Assembly (NCBI GenBank): GCA_950022655.1
Contig: OX465590.1
Location: 37,213,218-37,277,217 of the forward strand
Reading direction: 5' to 3'
DNA from: Alentia gelatinosa
Taxonomy: Eukaryota; Annelida; Polychaeta; Phyllodocida; Polynoidae
Length of the DNA stretch: 64,000 bases
The number at the start of each line of letters is the position of its first letter. Positions within the stretch are counted from its first letter, which is position 1. A model generated the notes under the pieces. It had not been told where the DNA came from. It worked only from the letters and a program-made list of their open reading frames with translations, and did no database searches. A program made the position numbers and the translations under genes. Shown one piece after another: positions 1 to 40,707 of the stretch.

Positions 1-430
1 TATTCTGCACTGAACAGTTGTTTTTTCCCCCTCTTTTTTATCATTTTGACAATTGTATATTACTATAATTTCTGATCATATAAATGTGAGCATTTCCCTT
101 TCTGTAGTTTTCTTTGCATTAACACATAAATATAGCTGCAATTCTTGACGGATCTCAATAAAGGTAAATCTAAATCCGTAGAATCATCTTCCGTATAAGC
201 GAATCAAAAGGAAAAAAAGAGACATCATTTGAGAAATACACTTTCATCCAACACATTTTTAGGTATAGCCTTGAGAAAAAGTTACTTTCTGTCAGTATGT
301 AAGGACTCTAGTGCTTACAGTTATTCTATCAGTAAAGTAACCTGGAGGTCTAGAATTTAAAAAAAAAAAAAAAAAAAAAAAATTAGAATAAAAATAACTG
401 CCACAGCAGTACTAGAGCACACGGTACTTA

Positions 431-29001
<28,571 letters not shown>

Positions 29002-29260
29002 CCTTTCACTTGCCTCACAAACTCAGCAAAGCATTCACAGTCATCCGGTGGTAAAAATCCTGGCCAGTTTCCTAAGTTATCCAACCAAACGGCCCGATGT
29101 TTTGGAGCGGCTGGTATCAGTCTGCTCACCCCTTCGCCGTTCACGGGCACCCTAAAAAATTGGTTAATTCCCGACTGATCATGCGCGCGTGACGTCATTA
29201 ATTGGTTTGCGCCATCCCATAATATCTAGCTTCTGGGTTAAACTTTATTAGGTCACGTGA
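29002..29260 (-). promoter_or_regulatory. Putative CHD4/Mi-2 promoter: CCAAT box next to a perfect CRE
   Basis: Upstream of the CHD start codon the minus strand reads CCAATTAATGACGTCACGCG: a CCAAT box (29205-29201) three bases before the palindromic CRE TGACGTCA (29197-29190), about 190 bp from the ATG. CCAAT plus CRE spaced like this is typical of TATA-less housekeeping promoters (NF-Y, CREB/ATF). No TATA box is evident. The transcription start is inferred to lie between about 29050 and 29150. Confidence 0.55.
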
Positions 29261-31585
29261 CTGGGTTACCCGCCTAACCTTTATTACTGATACTGTAACA
29301 GGTAAAGAAATGTCACAAAGGGACATCGTATAGCGCACACAGTTAACCTGGAAGCTTGATTTGTTCCTATGGCAGTGCTGAGGGTCATGATGGCTCCCAT
29401 GACTGTAGTTGTCATGAAGTGGCATTATAGATTTCACCCAGGGGGTGGGGTGGGGGGTAGGAATTCTCCGTGGTTGCGTTTCTCTGAATGCGAATGTAAA
29501 TTATCATAAGTCAATTGCATAATCAATTTATCAGCAGGCGGGCGGGGGTAGTGTCTGCCAGAAAGCATTATCATAAATATCGAGACAGCAGGCAACCCAA
29601 TGAAATGGGAGCGGGCAACAATGATACGCCTCATATATCTTGGGGCATTACACCCGCCAGCGGGTGCTCGTAGCCTGTGTGCTGCATGGGGACTGTAGCG
29701 TGTAGGCACATTAGTTAGAATGCTATGATTTACATCAGAGGCAGACCGGTAAAAGGTATACGAGTACTTATATGCCCATTACTAATGCATATTGACTATT
29801 TTGTGATATTAAGTTAGAAGTATATAAATATAAGTTGTATTAAACGTAAATGAAAAAATGATTTTGATTTTAACACTTTGGAATTCACTATAGGCCCTAT
29901 CGATATCGATGATAGATTATGACAAACCTTAAAGGCTTAACCCGTAAAGACGTATATTTGACCATGCACACTTTAACTCCGTTATTTGACAAATAAAAAG
30001 TGGTGGCAGTGGTAGGTACCAACGTGAATATACATGCCTAACTGCACCGCAACCTATAATATATCTAAAAGGGCTACGGTACCGGTAGCCTACATTGATA
30101 TATAGGTCCACCGCCACGTTTATTTCTTTTCTTCTTCTTTTTTTTTTTTGGAGGGGTGGGGGTAATCAATATTTATTCCTTTTACTAGGCCTATTACTAA
30201 CAAAGTATATTGAATTATATACCGGTAGGCATATTTTCATTTGCCCTTCGTTCTATAGTATTCGTAGAAGACTTCAAGCGCACCACCTGGGAAATACTTT
30301 AAAAATAGTATAATATTAATTGAGTCCCGTTCACGCCAGTAAACCCGATTTGAGCCTCCCCCCAATCCCTCGGCCCCATACCGCGGGTGGGACATTTCTT
30401 GGTCTTTCTGAGACAGAAATTTCCACGTGTTTCCTTATGTGTTTCTTACTTCAACTGTAGGCCAAGATCAACTATAATATGGGCGAAAAAGAGTCTCTTG
30501 TTGAGTCCTATTTTGGCAAATCTCCATAAATGATAGTCTGTTAAATAAATCGGGAAATTAGCCCCAAATACTGGTCTTGATTCCCCCCCCCCCCCCCACC
30601 TCCTTTTTATTTAAAAAAAACAACCCAACTACAACAATAGTACCGGTACATATCCAGGTTTCGCTGCAGGTTATTGTTGCCAGGGAAAGAGGCTGTACTG
30701 CCTCCTCTAAGAACCTCACTGGTGCATTCGATTTTTTTTCAATTTTGTCTTTTTAAAACGTTAATTGGCGGAAAAGTTTACATTCAAACCACGCGGTTTT
30801 CAATAGTTCACGTCAAAGATAGGTACAGAACCACATACACTATTGAATCATGATATAGCCTAACCTCAAGACAACACATTCAATGATATCTCGAATGTGT
30901 TCGCACGGAAGGAAAAACTGGACCTTTGATCTTAAACGTTAGGAACAAATGAAATACTCATCATTTGTGAATGAACTATAAAAAAGAATTAGCAATTAAT
31001 TGATTGGATTTTATACGGTCTATGGGGAATCTGCATTTGTTTGGTCCAAATGTGTCAAGCACTTCTGATCAATGAGGTATTTCGATTTGAAGTGATTGGC
31101 CATGGCCAGTTTGCATGGCATTCCTCTAAACCAGTAAGGCTAGGGATGCACCATCAGGGTGATGGTTAGCTAGAGTTTAGAACCTGGTGCGGTGGAGCAT
31201 GTCGCACGCTAACTGGCGACGGCCGCACGGTGAAAAACTGGCAAAACCTAATAAATTAGCTTTTGAAGGTTACTGGTAGGTTCATGGCCATTCGGTGGAA
31301 GAGGCCCTATTGACACTATTAGATACTGGCTCTCCTCACCCTACCAATGCCACAGAGTTGGCACGTAGATAGTGAAGGGATAGTTTTGCAACACACTAAA
31401 AGTTTGTATAACCCTTACTTTACCTGGCCAGAGTATACCCAATCTTAAAACAACATCCTCATTTTTGAAGGAATTGAAGAAAGCCATACTCTTTCTTCTT
31501 TTTTTTATATCAGGAAAATGTAAACATGCATATTTTACATATTAGGTTGGAACAAAATGGTCGAAAATATTTAGTTCTTTTGTTA
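29260..31585. other. Intergenic region upstream of CHD: no gene recognised
   Basis: Includes a G-rich stretch at 29436-29458 and a C-tract at 30582-30597. I found no splice-framed coding segment or RNA gene. Confidence 0.4.
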
Positions 31586-31587
31586 TT

Positions 31588-32275
31588 TAAAGGCATATCG
31601 AACCATTTGACTGAAAAATTAAAACCCATGGCAATTTCCTGAAAATTGAATATGATTCAGAGATCTGTACAAAGTGAAGCCAGGTGGTGGCCAATCGATA
31701 GTTTAAAGGCATATTCTACAATTCACGATGGTGCCACCTGGTGATTTTCAAATATTCCCATTCATCCATTGAACTTGGTGATTTGTGGCATATTCCAAAC
31801 TCAAAAGAGCAAAATTTGAGTTTTGTCTAGTTTGACCTAATCCAATAGGTAAAATAGGCTCTTTTTCACATGCTTAATTTATATGGGAAATGTACTGAAA
31901 AATATGGTTTTCTTTAATTCTTTCAAAAACAAGAACGGTGACCTATGATTTATAAAACGTAAATAGGTACCGGTAGTACTATACATATACTATATTTGCT
32001 AAGTTTAAGGAAAATGACATGGGTTTTATTTTGTGAAAAACAACTTTTTAGAATTTCTATATAATCTAATATAAAATTATCATTTATATTGATCTCTAAA
32101 TCAAACTCTAGTACAGTGACCTACAACACTTAGAGATCATTGTATTCAATTTTCAGAAAAATGACATGGGTTTTGATTTTCACGCCAAATTGTCCGATAT
32201 GCCTTTAACTTGATAGATGTTAATATTTAATAAATCACCAGGTGGCGCCACTGGGAATTGTAGAATATGCCTGTA
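31588..32275. mobile_element. Short DNA element family M, with an inverted second copy nested in it
   Basis: Two pairs of inverted ends interlock: AAAGGCATATCGAACCATTT (31588) with its complement ending 32212, and AGGCATATTCTACAATTC (31707) with its complement ending about 32273. Comparison with 38310-42828 and 57740-58207 shows the intact unit has the second left end and the first right end, so one copy appears inserted in a deleted inverted copy. Non-coding. Confidence 0.75.
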
Positions 32276-32799
32276 ACGGTTAGTCTCTGCAGAGTAGTCC
32301 ACAAAGCTGAGTGAATTACATAGCGGACAAACGCGGTGGAGTGCGGACAAAGTTATTTACATCGAGTGGGTTTCTGATTCTATCTCACCCCATATGCATG
32401 AAAAGGAACATCATTGATCAATAATAAAACAAGGATGTTATTTGAGGTGAGGAATAGGGAGCCAAAGTGAACGCGCTGCAACCACAGATAGCCGGTCACA
32501 AAATACTATTTCTGGGTATAGGTGCTCAGTACTTAGACTATGTAGGTTCGATATTATATTTCTCATTCTCCAATCTTTTAGATCCAAATTTTTAATATAC
32601 TTAACAACTGTCATCGTAGTTTTGAAACAAAGTTATTCAGAGACGATGGTTATAAACTTCACTTCAAAAGTAACTTCACTCCAAAACATAAGTTTAGCCT
32701 CAAACGGCCATAGCTTTAGCACTAAGCATCTTTCTTACTGGCCACCGGAAATGGTGTTTTGTAGGTGGGTATCTGTGGTTTCAGCGGGTTCACTTTGGC

Positions 32800-33160
32800 T
32801 CTCTATAAAAGTGGAAATATCTTTTTCATTTGGAATTTACCGCTTAATAGAGACTGAAAAAACATGGAAAACACATCACTATTGCCAGGGAATTGGCTGA
32901 GGGTCTGTTGAGAGGTACAAACCCCTGTTTCATTGGCGTGAATGAGGCTCAATGTACATTTTCTTCGTTTTATACAAGGAAAATTAATTCTGAAACTGGA
33001 AATGAAAAAGTAGAAAACTGTCATCCCTGTTAAAATAACTCACCCAATTAGCCATTGAGTATTGGGTACACCATCCGGTACCTTCACGACCGTGGAGTAT
33101 GAGCTCCTAATATTAAGCCAATGGAGAAAAATACAGGGGTGAGATAATGACAGATACCTG
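32800..33160. mobile_element. MITE family C (32800-33029) beside a family S fragment (33040-33150)
   Basis: The first has the TGGAAATATCTTTTTCATTTGG interior (in two parts) and ends AAAACTGTCATCCCTG. The second has ATTAAGCCAATGGAG and GGGGTGAGATAATG, the right-end framework of family S. Confidence 0.6.
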
Positions 33161-33448
33161 CCACAAAGCGTTGGTTGGGAAAGGGGGGGGGGGGTACAAG
33201 AGCTTCAATCACTGTGTCCCTCCACCTACCTCACCCCTTCTCGACAGGGTATTGCTCAACCAGTCAGTCAGGGGAAGGTTGCCTACTTTATCCTGATTTT
33301 TGCTTGATCATTTAATAAATGTTCATAATCAAAGACTTAAGCAAGTCTAAGAGGGGGTGGCGTTCTCAATTCATCTATTTTGGGCGGGGCGTGAGCTCAC
33401 AACACACACTACATACTATCATATCATTAAATCATAATGATACGTATG

Positions 33449-33611
33449 TGTCACAAATCTTGTGTATAATGTGGGGATTTGATCAGTGGATAACTCAGAA
33501 GCAGTCTACATTTCAAGTTCGCCAGCATTGACTGTTTATTACAATAGTACCCCAGATACACTGTAGGGGGCGCCCTGGTGCTGGATAACGTTTTAGAGGC
33601 GCTACACAACA
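33449..33611 (-). repeat. 3' LTR of the gypsy element
   Basis: Same sequence as the other LTR except two substitutions and a 2-bp deletion near its end. Flanked by GTATG at 33444-33448. Confidence 0.97.
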
Positions 33612-33625
33612 TCTCCCTTTTTTTC
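33612..33625 (-). other. Polypurine tract of the gypsy element
   Basis: On the minus strand GAAAAAAAGGGAGA sits immediately before the 3' LTR, the expected plus-strand priming site. Confidence 0.75.
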
Positions 33626-33883
33626 AAAACTTTCTTAAACAAGAGTCTTTATGTTTCTCTCAAATAAGTCTTACTTCAGATAGGGAGTTTTTATCTCTTA
33701 CTTTTACTACTACTTTGAAATGTCTTTAGAATGTCTATATGAGTCTCAATGTTAATCAGCTGTAGGATGATATTTATAGTAGCAACACAACATAAACAAA
33801 ACATATCCTGCGAATAAGGAGTAGACTTCTCCCTTTCGCGCCTTGTCCCGGGCATTATTCTTAGCCCATGTCGGGGGACAAGA

Positions 33884-34180
33884 CTAAGCTTCAATCAGTC
33901 TCTCTGGCCTCCTGATCATCCTCAGAGACCGGCGTAGCACAAGTGTTTCTGTGAGAGCTGGAGTAGGTGGACCAGCTGATGTAGCCGGATTAGGTGCGGC
34001 GACCACAGAAGGCTGATAGTGGTCAGGTCGAGTTAGAGTTGTAGGACTCTGCACTGCAGAACTTGTCTGGGAGTCTGCAGTCTCAGTTAGCTGCAGATGT
34101 CGACGATTTCTGCGGAAAATGCCTGACTCTGTCTGCAGATTATATGACCTTGGAGTCTCGGCTGAGGTGGTTATCACACC
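33884..34180 (-). pseudogene. C-terminal tail of the gypsy integrase, cut off by one in-frame stop
   Basis: The same frame stays open after the TAA at 34183-34181 down to a stop at 33884. It begins with the motif TPRSYNLQTESGIFRRNRRH, typical of gypsy integrase C-termini, then a low-complexity Pro/Thr tail. So this is the natural end of pol, separated by a single nonsense codon with no frameshift. Readthrough cannot be excluded, but a mutation in this copy is simpler. Confidence 0.85.
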
Positions 34181-37100
34181 TTAAGTCATCCAAGTCTTTT
34201 CCTGGTCGGTCTTCAGCCTAACCACATCTCCTGTTTGTAGATTAGGCAGGGATTTGACACCATTACGGTTGTTGTAGTGGTGCTCATATCCTGCTTTTGT
34301 TGCTTTATCAGTGTCTCTAATGACGTCTGGGTTAGGCCATGATGGCCTAAGTCTGGCACCAAGAGTTGGCAGATTTGTACAAATATGTCGGCCCATGAGG
34401 AGCTGGGATGGGCTACACCCTGTAGCGGCGATGACAGTGTCCCTGTAAATCATCAGTGCCAGCCACGGATCATCTTGTCTCAGGATACTTTTGGCTGTTT
34501 TCACAGCACGTTCTGCCTCTCCATTAGAACTTGGCAGATGGGGGCTAGAAGTGACGTGGTTGAAATCACACTTATTCGCGAACTGTTTAAACTGTTCAGA
34601 TGCAAACTGGGGCCCGTTGTCTGAGACTACTTCCTGTGGGAATCCCAGTCTGGCAAACACATCCTTCATCTTGGCTATCACTGCTGAAGATGTAGTCGTT
34701 GATAGATGGAGTATCTCAATCCACCGTGAATGATAGTCAACCATAACAAGATACTCTTGACGCTCGAACTGACACAGGTCAACTCCTATTTTCTGCCAGG
34801 GTAGATCAGGGAGCGTAGTCGTCATGAGTGGTTCCTTGTTCTGGGTCGGTCTATAGGTTTGACAAAGGTCACAAGTGGTCACGATACCTTTCACATCCTT
34901 GGCCATACCAGGCCACCACACAGACTCCTTTGCTTGTTCAAGGCATTTTGTGATACCCTGATGGCCTTGGTGTATCTTGTCGAGAATATCTGGTCTCATC
35001 TTTTCCGGGACGATGATCCTGTTGCCATAAGTCAGTAAACCATTACTAACTGATAGGCTCCCTCTCACATTGAAGAGCTGTTTCAGCTGGTCTGGGACGT
35101 CCTGTTCGTACTTCGGCCTTCCAGCCAGGGCAAACACACTTGCAGCTCGGAGGACATCATCATCGTGTGTTGCCTTCCGAAGCTCTGCCATCCGGTGGTC
35201 GGACATGGGAAGACTCTCCTCTACCATGGCCACGTGTATTGCAACCTCTGTGTCCGTCACAGTTGCATTATCCCACTTAGGGCTTCGTGAAAGCGCATCA
35301 GATATCACCATCGTCTTTCCAGGTGCATACTCAGCCTTCGCATTAAAGCGGAGCATGCGCATCAACAAACGTTGACATCTCAAGGGTGCTCTGTCTAAGT
35401 CCTTCTCGTTGATCAGAGTCACCAAGGGCTTGTGGTCTGTTAAGACCTTAAAGTTCTCCAGTCCACAAAGGAAACAATCAAACTTCTCACAGGCCCAAAC
35501 ACTAGCGAGACATTCCTTCTCAATCTGGGCATACAGTTGTTCAGCTGATGATAGGGTCCTTGAACAGTATGCGATGGGCTTCAGCTGACCATCGTGGTCC
35601 TGAAGCAGCACACCACCTAGACCATAGCTACTCGCATCAGCGCTCACTACGGTCGGCTTGCAAACATCATAGTAGGCAAGAGCTTGGGCTGATGATACCA
35701 GCTTTTTCATCCTATCAAAGGCCTCCTGCTGAGGTTGTCCCCATGACCACACAGTGTCACTTCGAAGCAGGTCGTTCAAAGGCTTAGTAATGTCATGAAG
35801 ATTTGGGAGGTAGGCTCCGAGGTAATGTACCATCCCCATGATCTGGCGTAAAAGCGGCACGGACGTTGGTTCGGGCATCTCGATTATCGCCGATACCTTG
35901 TCGCTGTCTGGTTCAATACCACTTTTGGTGAACTTATGTCCTAAGAACTTGAGTTCTGACTTGCCGATCACACACTTCTCCTTGTTCAGTTTTAGGTCAG
36001 ATTCCTGAAGATGTTTCATGACGTTGTCTAGCCTCTGATCGTGTTCCTCTCGGTCTTTACCATAGACGAGAATGTCGTCCATGTACACGAATGTACCCTC
36101 CAGTCCATCTAAGACCTCAACCATCTTTCTCATGAAGATTTCAGGTGCGGATGTTATCCCGAACGGGAGTCGTCTGAAACAGTATCTCCCGAAGGGCGTT
36201 ATAAAGGTTGTCAGCTCACAGCTCTGCTCCTCAAGCGGGATCTGGTAGAATCCACTGGTCGCGTCCAGAGAGGAGAATACTGACGCACCATTCAGCTTGG
36301 ATGTTGCATCTTCTAAGGTCGGTAACACATACCTTTCACGTTTAACACTTACGTTTAGTTTCTTCAGATCTACACAAAGCCTCACTTTACCTGACTTCTT
36401 CACCACAGGTACCATCGGAGCACACCATGCCGTAGGTTTTGTAATCTTACGAATTACATCGTTGGCCTCTAGCCTCTCGAGTTCCTCTTTAACCTTTGGG
36501 AGCAGGGGAATCGGTACACGTCGTGCAACAGTCAGAGCATATGGCTGGGCATCATCGTGGAGCACAATCTTGACAGGCTCTGTCTTGAAGCATCCCAAAC
36601 CCTGGAAGACCTCCACTTGATCTATCTTCTTGATCAGACCCATACGGCAGGCGACGCTGCGGCTCATCAAGCAGTCAATCAACTTTTGAACTACGATCAC
36701 TCTAAAGAAATACTTTGTACCTTTAAAGTTTGTTCTGGCGACAAACTGTCCCAAAGGCTTGACTGCACCACCCAGACTTGACAACTCTATGTTGACAGAC
36801 TTGAGTTGTGGCTTATTTCTCATCCTCTTGAATGTCCTCTCTGACATAATGCTGACGTCGGCTCCAGAGTCTAATTTCCATTTAACAAAATTTCCGTTAA
36901 TGTCAAGCTCTGTAAACCAAGCTGGGTCGCTGTCGGGGCAGTCAACGGCTCCAAGGAAGTACCCACTGGCTCCTCCATCGTCATCGTCATTTTGGTTGAT
37001 AGTCACTTCAAGGTCTTCAACGGCTGGTTTATTTTTACAAACAGAAGCGAAATGGTTCCAGCCCTTGCAGAGCACACACTTCTTTCCCTGAGCTGGACAC

Positions 37101-37798
37101 TTCTGGGTCCTATGCACGTAACCGCACTTTCCACACTTTGAGCTGTCCTTCTTTGGTGGGCCGCCACTTTCCTTCTTGGGTGGTCTGCTTCCACCAGCAG
37201 GTTTCTTCGGCTTTGGTTTACGTACAAAGTCCACCTTTGTCTCGTTCTGCTTTTTAACCAATTCGGAGTGTCGTGCCATCTCTACTGCCTTATCGAGCGT
37301 CAACTCGTCTTGTTCCAGCGGTAGTTTCAATGACACCTCCTTGTCGGACATTCCGCTGATTAGACGGTCTCTGATGTTTTCGGTCTCACGATCCCCGAAA
37401 CGACAATTTTCTGCTAACTCGTGAAGGTTACGCACAAAACATTCAACAGATTCTCCTGCTTGTTGAGTCCGCTGGTAAAACCGTGTCCTCTCATGAATAG
37501 TATTTCTCTTAGGGACGAAATATGCGTTGAATTTATCGAGCACTACATCGTAATCATCTTTTGGGTCGAGCGGATTAGGCTGAGCTTCGGTCGCGGCTGG
37601 TGGAGGATTGAACGTAAAGGACTTATAGATATTTTCTGCCTGTCTACTCATCGCGTAAATGAGTGAAGCAACCTGAATTTCACCATCATCTTTGTGAAGT
37701 TTTGTGGCAATTCTAAACCTTGCAAACCTTTCCCTCCACTCTGGCCATTTAGCAGGGGCATCAAAAGTCATAGGCTCAGGGGGGTTAAATTTGGGCAT
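34181..37798 (-). CDS. Gag-Pol polyprotein of the gypsy element (1205 codons)
   Basis: One uninterrupted frame. Two zinc knuckles at about residues 222-254 (CGKCGYVHRTQKC and the classical CVLCKGWNHFASVC); aspartic protease DSGA at about 309; reverse transcriptase about 420-620 with FGITSAPE and YMDD; RNase H from about 690 (SADASSYGLGGVL); integrase from about 890 with an HHCC zinc site (HQGHQG..CDLC), and catalytic DDE residues in VDYHSRW, SDNGPQF and SSNGEAE. Domain order protease-RT-RNase H-integrase is that of Ty3/gypsy (Metaviridae). The frame stops at TAA 34183-34181, inside the integrase C-terminal region. Clade not assigned. Confidence 0.95.
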   Translation of the reverse strand: MPKFNPPEPMTFDAPAKWPEWRERFARFRIATKLHKDDGEIQVASLIYAMSRQAENIYKSFTFNPPPAATEAQPNPLDPKDDYDVVLDKFNAYFVPKRNTIHERTRFYQRTQQAGESVECFVRNLHELAENCRFGDRETENIRDRLISGMSDKEVSLKLPLEQDELTLDKAVEMARHSELVKKQNETKVDFVRKPKPKKPAGGSRPPKKESGGPPKKDSSKCGKCGYVHRTQKCPAQGKKCVLCKGWNHFASVCKNKPAVEDLEVTINQNDDDDGGASGYFLGAVDCPDSDPAWFTELDINGNFVKWKLDSGADVSIMSERTFKRMRNKPQLKSVNIELSSLGGAVKPLGQFVARTNFKGTKYFFRVIVVQKLIDCLMSRSVACRMGLIKKIDQVEVFQGLGCFKTEPVKIVLHDDAQPYALTVARRVPIPLLPKVKEELERLEANDVIRKITKPTAWCAPMVPVVKKSGKVRLCVDLKKLNVSVKRERYVLPTLEDATSKLNGASVFSSLDATSGFYQIPLEEQSCELTTFITPFGRYCFRRLPFGITSAPEIFMRKMVEVLDGLEGTFVYMDDILVYGKDREEHDQRLDNVMKHLQESDLKLNKEKCVIGKSELKFLGHKFTKSGIEPDSDKVSAIIEMPEPTSVPLLRQIMGMVHYLGAYLPNLHDITKPLNDLLRSDTVWSWGQPQQEAFDRMKKLVSSAQALAYYDVCKPTVVSADASSYGLGGVLLQDHDGQLKPIAYCSRTLSSAEQLYAQIEKECLASVWACEKFDCFLCGLENFKVLTDHKPLVTLINEKDLDRAPLRCQRLLMRMLRFNAKAEYAPGKTMVISDALSRSPKWDNATVTDTEVAIHVAMVEESLPMSDHRMAELRKATHDDDVLRAASVFALAGRPKYEQDVPDQLKQLFNVRGSLSVSNGLLTYGNRIIVPEKMRPDILDKIHQGHQGITKCLEQAKESVWWPGMAKDVKGIVTTCDLCQTYRPTQNKEPLMTTTLPDLPWQKIGVDLCQFERQEYLVMVDYHSRWIEILHLSTTTSSAVIAKMKDVFARLGFPQEVVSDNGPQFASEQFKQFANKCDFNHVTSSPHLPSSNGEAERAVKTAKSILRQDDPWLALMIYRDTVIAATGCSPSQLLMGRHICTNLPTLGARLRPSWPNPDVIRDTDKATKAGYEHHYNNRNGVKSLPNLQTGDVVRLKTDQEKTWMT

Positions 37799-38105
37799 GT
37801 TGACAGTGACAGTACAGTCTTAAATTCAGATGTCAACACCACAACTTCACTCAAAATGCCACACACAGAGAAATTTCACTCAGTACTAGGATTCTACTAG
37901 TGTATAGCACTACAGTTGGATAGGTGATTTCAAAACATTAGACAGTCTTTATCCACTCCAGTTCATCTACTCATATCGGTTCACAACAACAATGTGCTTC
38001 CTCACTTGACCACTTTGCTTTCAGAGTTATCTCCTCTGATTTCAATGACAATGTAGGTTTATACATTACCAACTTGTTCCAGGAATGTATAACCACTCAA
38101 GAAGA

Positions 38106-38123
38106 TCCCACTAGCTGCCACCA
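38106..38123 (-). other. Primer binding site of the gypsy element
   Basis: Directly after the 5' LTR the element reads TGGTGGCAGCTAGTGGGA; TGG complements the universal CCA end of a tRNA. The tRNA species is not assigned. Confidence 0.7.
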
Positions 38124-38288
38124 TGTCACAAATCTTGTCTATAATGTGTGGGGATTAGATCAGTGGATAACTCAGAAGCAGTCTACATTTCAAGTTCGCC
38201 AGCATTGACTGTTTATTACAATAGTACCCCAGATACACTGTAGGGGGCGCCCTGGTGCTGGATAACGTTTTAGAGGCGCTACACAACA
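38124..38288 (-). repeat. 5' LTR of the gypsy element (element orientation)
   Basis: Starts TGTTGTGTAGCGCC at 38288 and ends GATTTGTGACA at 38124 on the minus strand. Nearly identical to the partner LTR. Confidence 0.97.
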
Positions 38289-38309
38289 GTATGTATGGGG
38301 GTAATGTAC

Positions 38310-38688
38310 ATCTAAAGGCATATTCTTTAATTCACGATGGCGCTATCTGGTGGTGGTTTTTTTTAAATATTGCAAATTATCAGTCAGAGCAGGTTCTTTG
38401 GGATTTGTTCTAATTAAATTCTAAATGAGTAGATTTGACGTTTTGTCCAGTTTATCCAATTTTAATAGGTAAAATGGGCTAATCTATATTTGCGTGATCT
38501 ACATAGGAAATGTACTGAAAAATATAGGTTTCTTCAATTATTTCAAAAATAAGGCGGATGACCCACGGTTTATAACATCTACATGTGCATTGCTATATAT
38601 ATATATATAAATACAGCATTTTGTGAAAGTTTGAGGGAAATGACATGGGTTTTACTATGTGAAAAAATACTTTTTAGAATTTCTATAT
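38310..38688 (+). mobile_element. Element family M, left part, split by a 3.9-kb insertion
   Basis: Begins TAAAGGCATATTCTTTAATT and aligns with 31705-32050 through ATGACATGGGTTTTACTATG and TAGAATTTCTATAT, where it is cut. The right part resumes at about 42621. Confidence 0.75.
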
Positions 38689-40707
38689 GGGTCATTCCAC
38701 CAGAAAATGTACTTTTGGTGAAAATCACACTTTTTGGGGGTTGATGGGCTATCATTTCAATATAAATGAATTTTTTAGAATTTTATTTTTCATGTAGACA
38801 GAAAACACCTGGCCCTTTCAGAAAATCATTACTTTTATTGGTCTATCTACATTTTTTTTAAATCTGGCCTTTCAAAGTCAGAAATTAGTAAAAAAAAAAG
38901 TGCATGTCCTTTTGATATTTTTAAAGTTTAGCACTATTTCTTTGGTGGAAACTATAAAGATATTTTCCCTAATTGATTTAATTCCTGAACTTATGTATAT
39001 TGGCTCTTGTTTAGTAGTATTTTCCCTTATTTCTCAGGCTCCACAAATTTTTTAGGTGTATTTCAATAAAAAGTGTGTTTTTTCAGCAAATGCAATAGGT
39101 TATATTTGGCATAGCCTGATGACAATATATTTTAATGGTATACTTCCCAAAGATGGAATTAAAACTCTGGACATACATCAATTTTTGACATATGTATATG
39201 ATTTTAGGCCAACTGCAACAGGATTTTTTTTCAAGCCGAATCACGAAAAAACCCAATTTTACATAATTGATATCACGGACGTGATGAGTTGTATTTAGCA
39301 CTCTCCACTTCTCCATATTGGTGCTAACTTGGTACAAAACTTACTGAATAATGTGGCCATAGGGTCTGTAGTGTAAGAGTAATAAAATGCTTCCAAACTG
39401 TCTTCACTATGCGAGAACAGGGAAAGTAATTTTGGAGGAATCACGTCCGAGAGATCAATGGAAGGTGGGAAAGCTGATCACAAGAACCGGATGTTATGCC
39501 TTTTGAATGTGCATGCGCCTCCACTACGGCGGTTCAGTGGCTTGAGGAGACATCCAGCTCGTGTGAGTAGTCCAGATTTTTTCGATGCTAGCACTATTTT
39601 TCCATCCTGGACATGATTTTCTGTGTTAATAGTGATTACTTGGAGTTTGTGATTCTATAGAATCCATTTTCTTGAAAAGTTGACAAGTATTTTCCGAAAG
39701 TTTGTCGTTTGAATAAAAGAGCAGATTGATGAGTTCCCAACATGGCCACTACTGGAAGGGTTGGGGATATTTTCAATGTCTTAGCGAATTTTTCAAAAAA
39801 ATTTGTTTAGCCATATCACGTCCGACATGGAAATTCTTCTTTCGATTGATCTATGAGAAAATGTGCAAAAAGGTGCAGAATATATATATTTTACGATCTA
39901 TTCCCAATGACAAAATGTATGTTTAAAAGACTGCATAGTATCTGGACTCAGGTTGTACACCTATCATGTGGTAATAGCCATCACGGACGTGATATGGGTG
40001 AAGTATTTTGACCGAATTGACTAGGAACTATGTTTGAATGAGATTGAATTACAAGAATACAGTATCAAAAGTTGTTCATTATGTGCACCAAGTGTCATTT
40101 CATAAGTCTAGGGAGAAAAAGTGAAGAAAGTCCACATGTAAATATATTTTTTTCATACATTTTTGTAGCCGCCGTCATGTCCGATATATGTATGTCAGAC
40201 GTGACGCCCAGTTTGGTTTTGTCTCATAACAAGTATGAAAATGAGGGTAAGGATCATATGTTTTGTTTTTTCTTAATGTTTGCTTATTGTACTCCATATC
40301 TAATCAAAAATTGAAATGATTATGAGATTGAGCTACTACCTATAGTGGTTTATTTTCATGTCGGACGTGATGCATGATTTTTCAAAACCATACCTGAACC
40401 ATAAGACTTGGACAAACCTTGGATAAAATCACCTGGAATACTGAAGATGGTTATATTCTATGGTGTGATGAAAAAAAAAATCAATTTGAGGAAATCTTTT
40501 TTTGACATTTTTGGCAAAAATCTGATTTTGTTAATATTTTTGTTCTAATGGCCATCATATTAAGTTTGTGGGCAAACTATCTATTCTAAATATAAGTCTG
40601 AACAGTAGTCATACAAAGAACACAACTTTTGAAAACAAATGTACCTTTTGAATGTTATCTAATAGGTAGTTTGCTAATTTTTTTTGTTTTCTCTTTTTTC
40701 AGTTTTA

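Larger units (their letters stand above)
33449..38288 (-). mobile_element. Ty3/gypsy LTR retrotransposon, nearly complete
   Basis: A 4.84-kb element on the minus strand bounded by short LTRs (33449-33611, 163 bp; 38124-38288, 165 bp) beginning TGTTGTGTAGCG and ending GTGACA in element orientation. A perfect 5-bp target duplication GTATG flanks it (33444-33448, 38289-38293). The LTRs differ by two substitutions and one 2-bp indel, so insertion is fairly recent. A tRNA-type primer site follows the 5' LTR and a polypurine tract precedes the 3' LTR. One long gag-pol frame plus a short downstream piece; no env. Confidence 0.97.

Noticed and set aside
34385..37900. Many plus-strand frames inside the gypsy element
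   Set aside because: Shadows of the gag-pol frame on the other strand.
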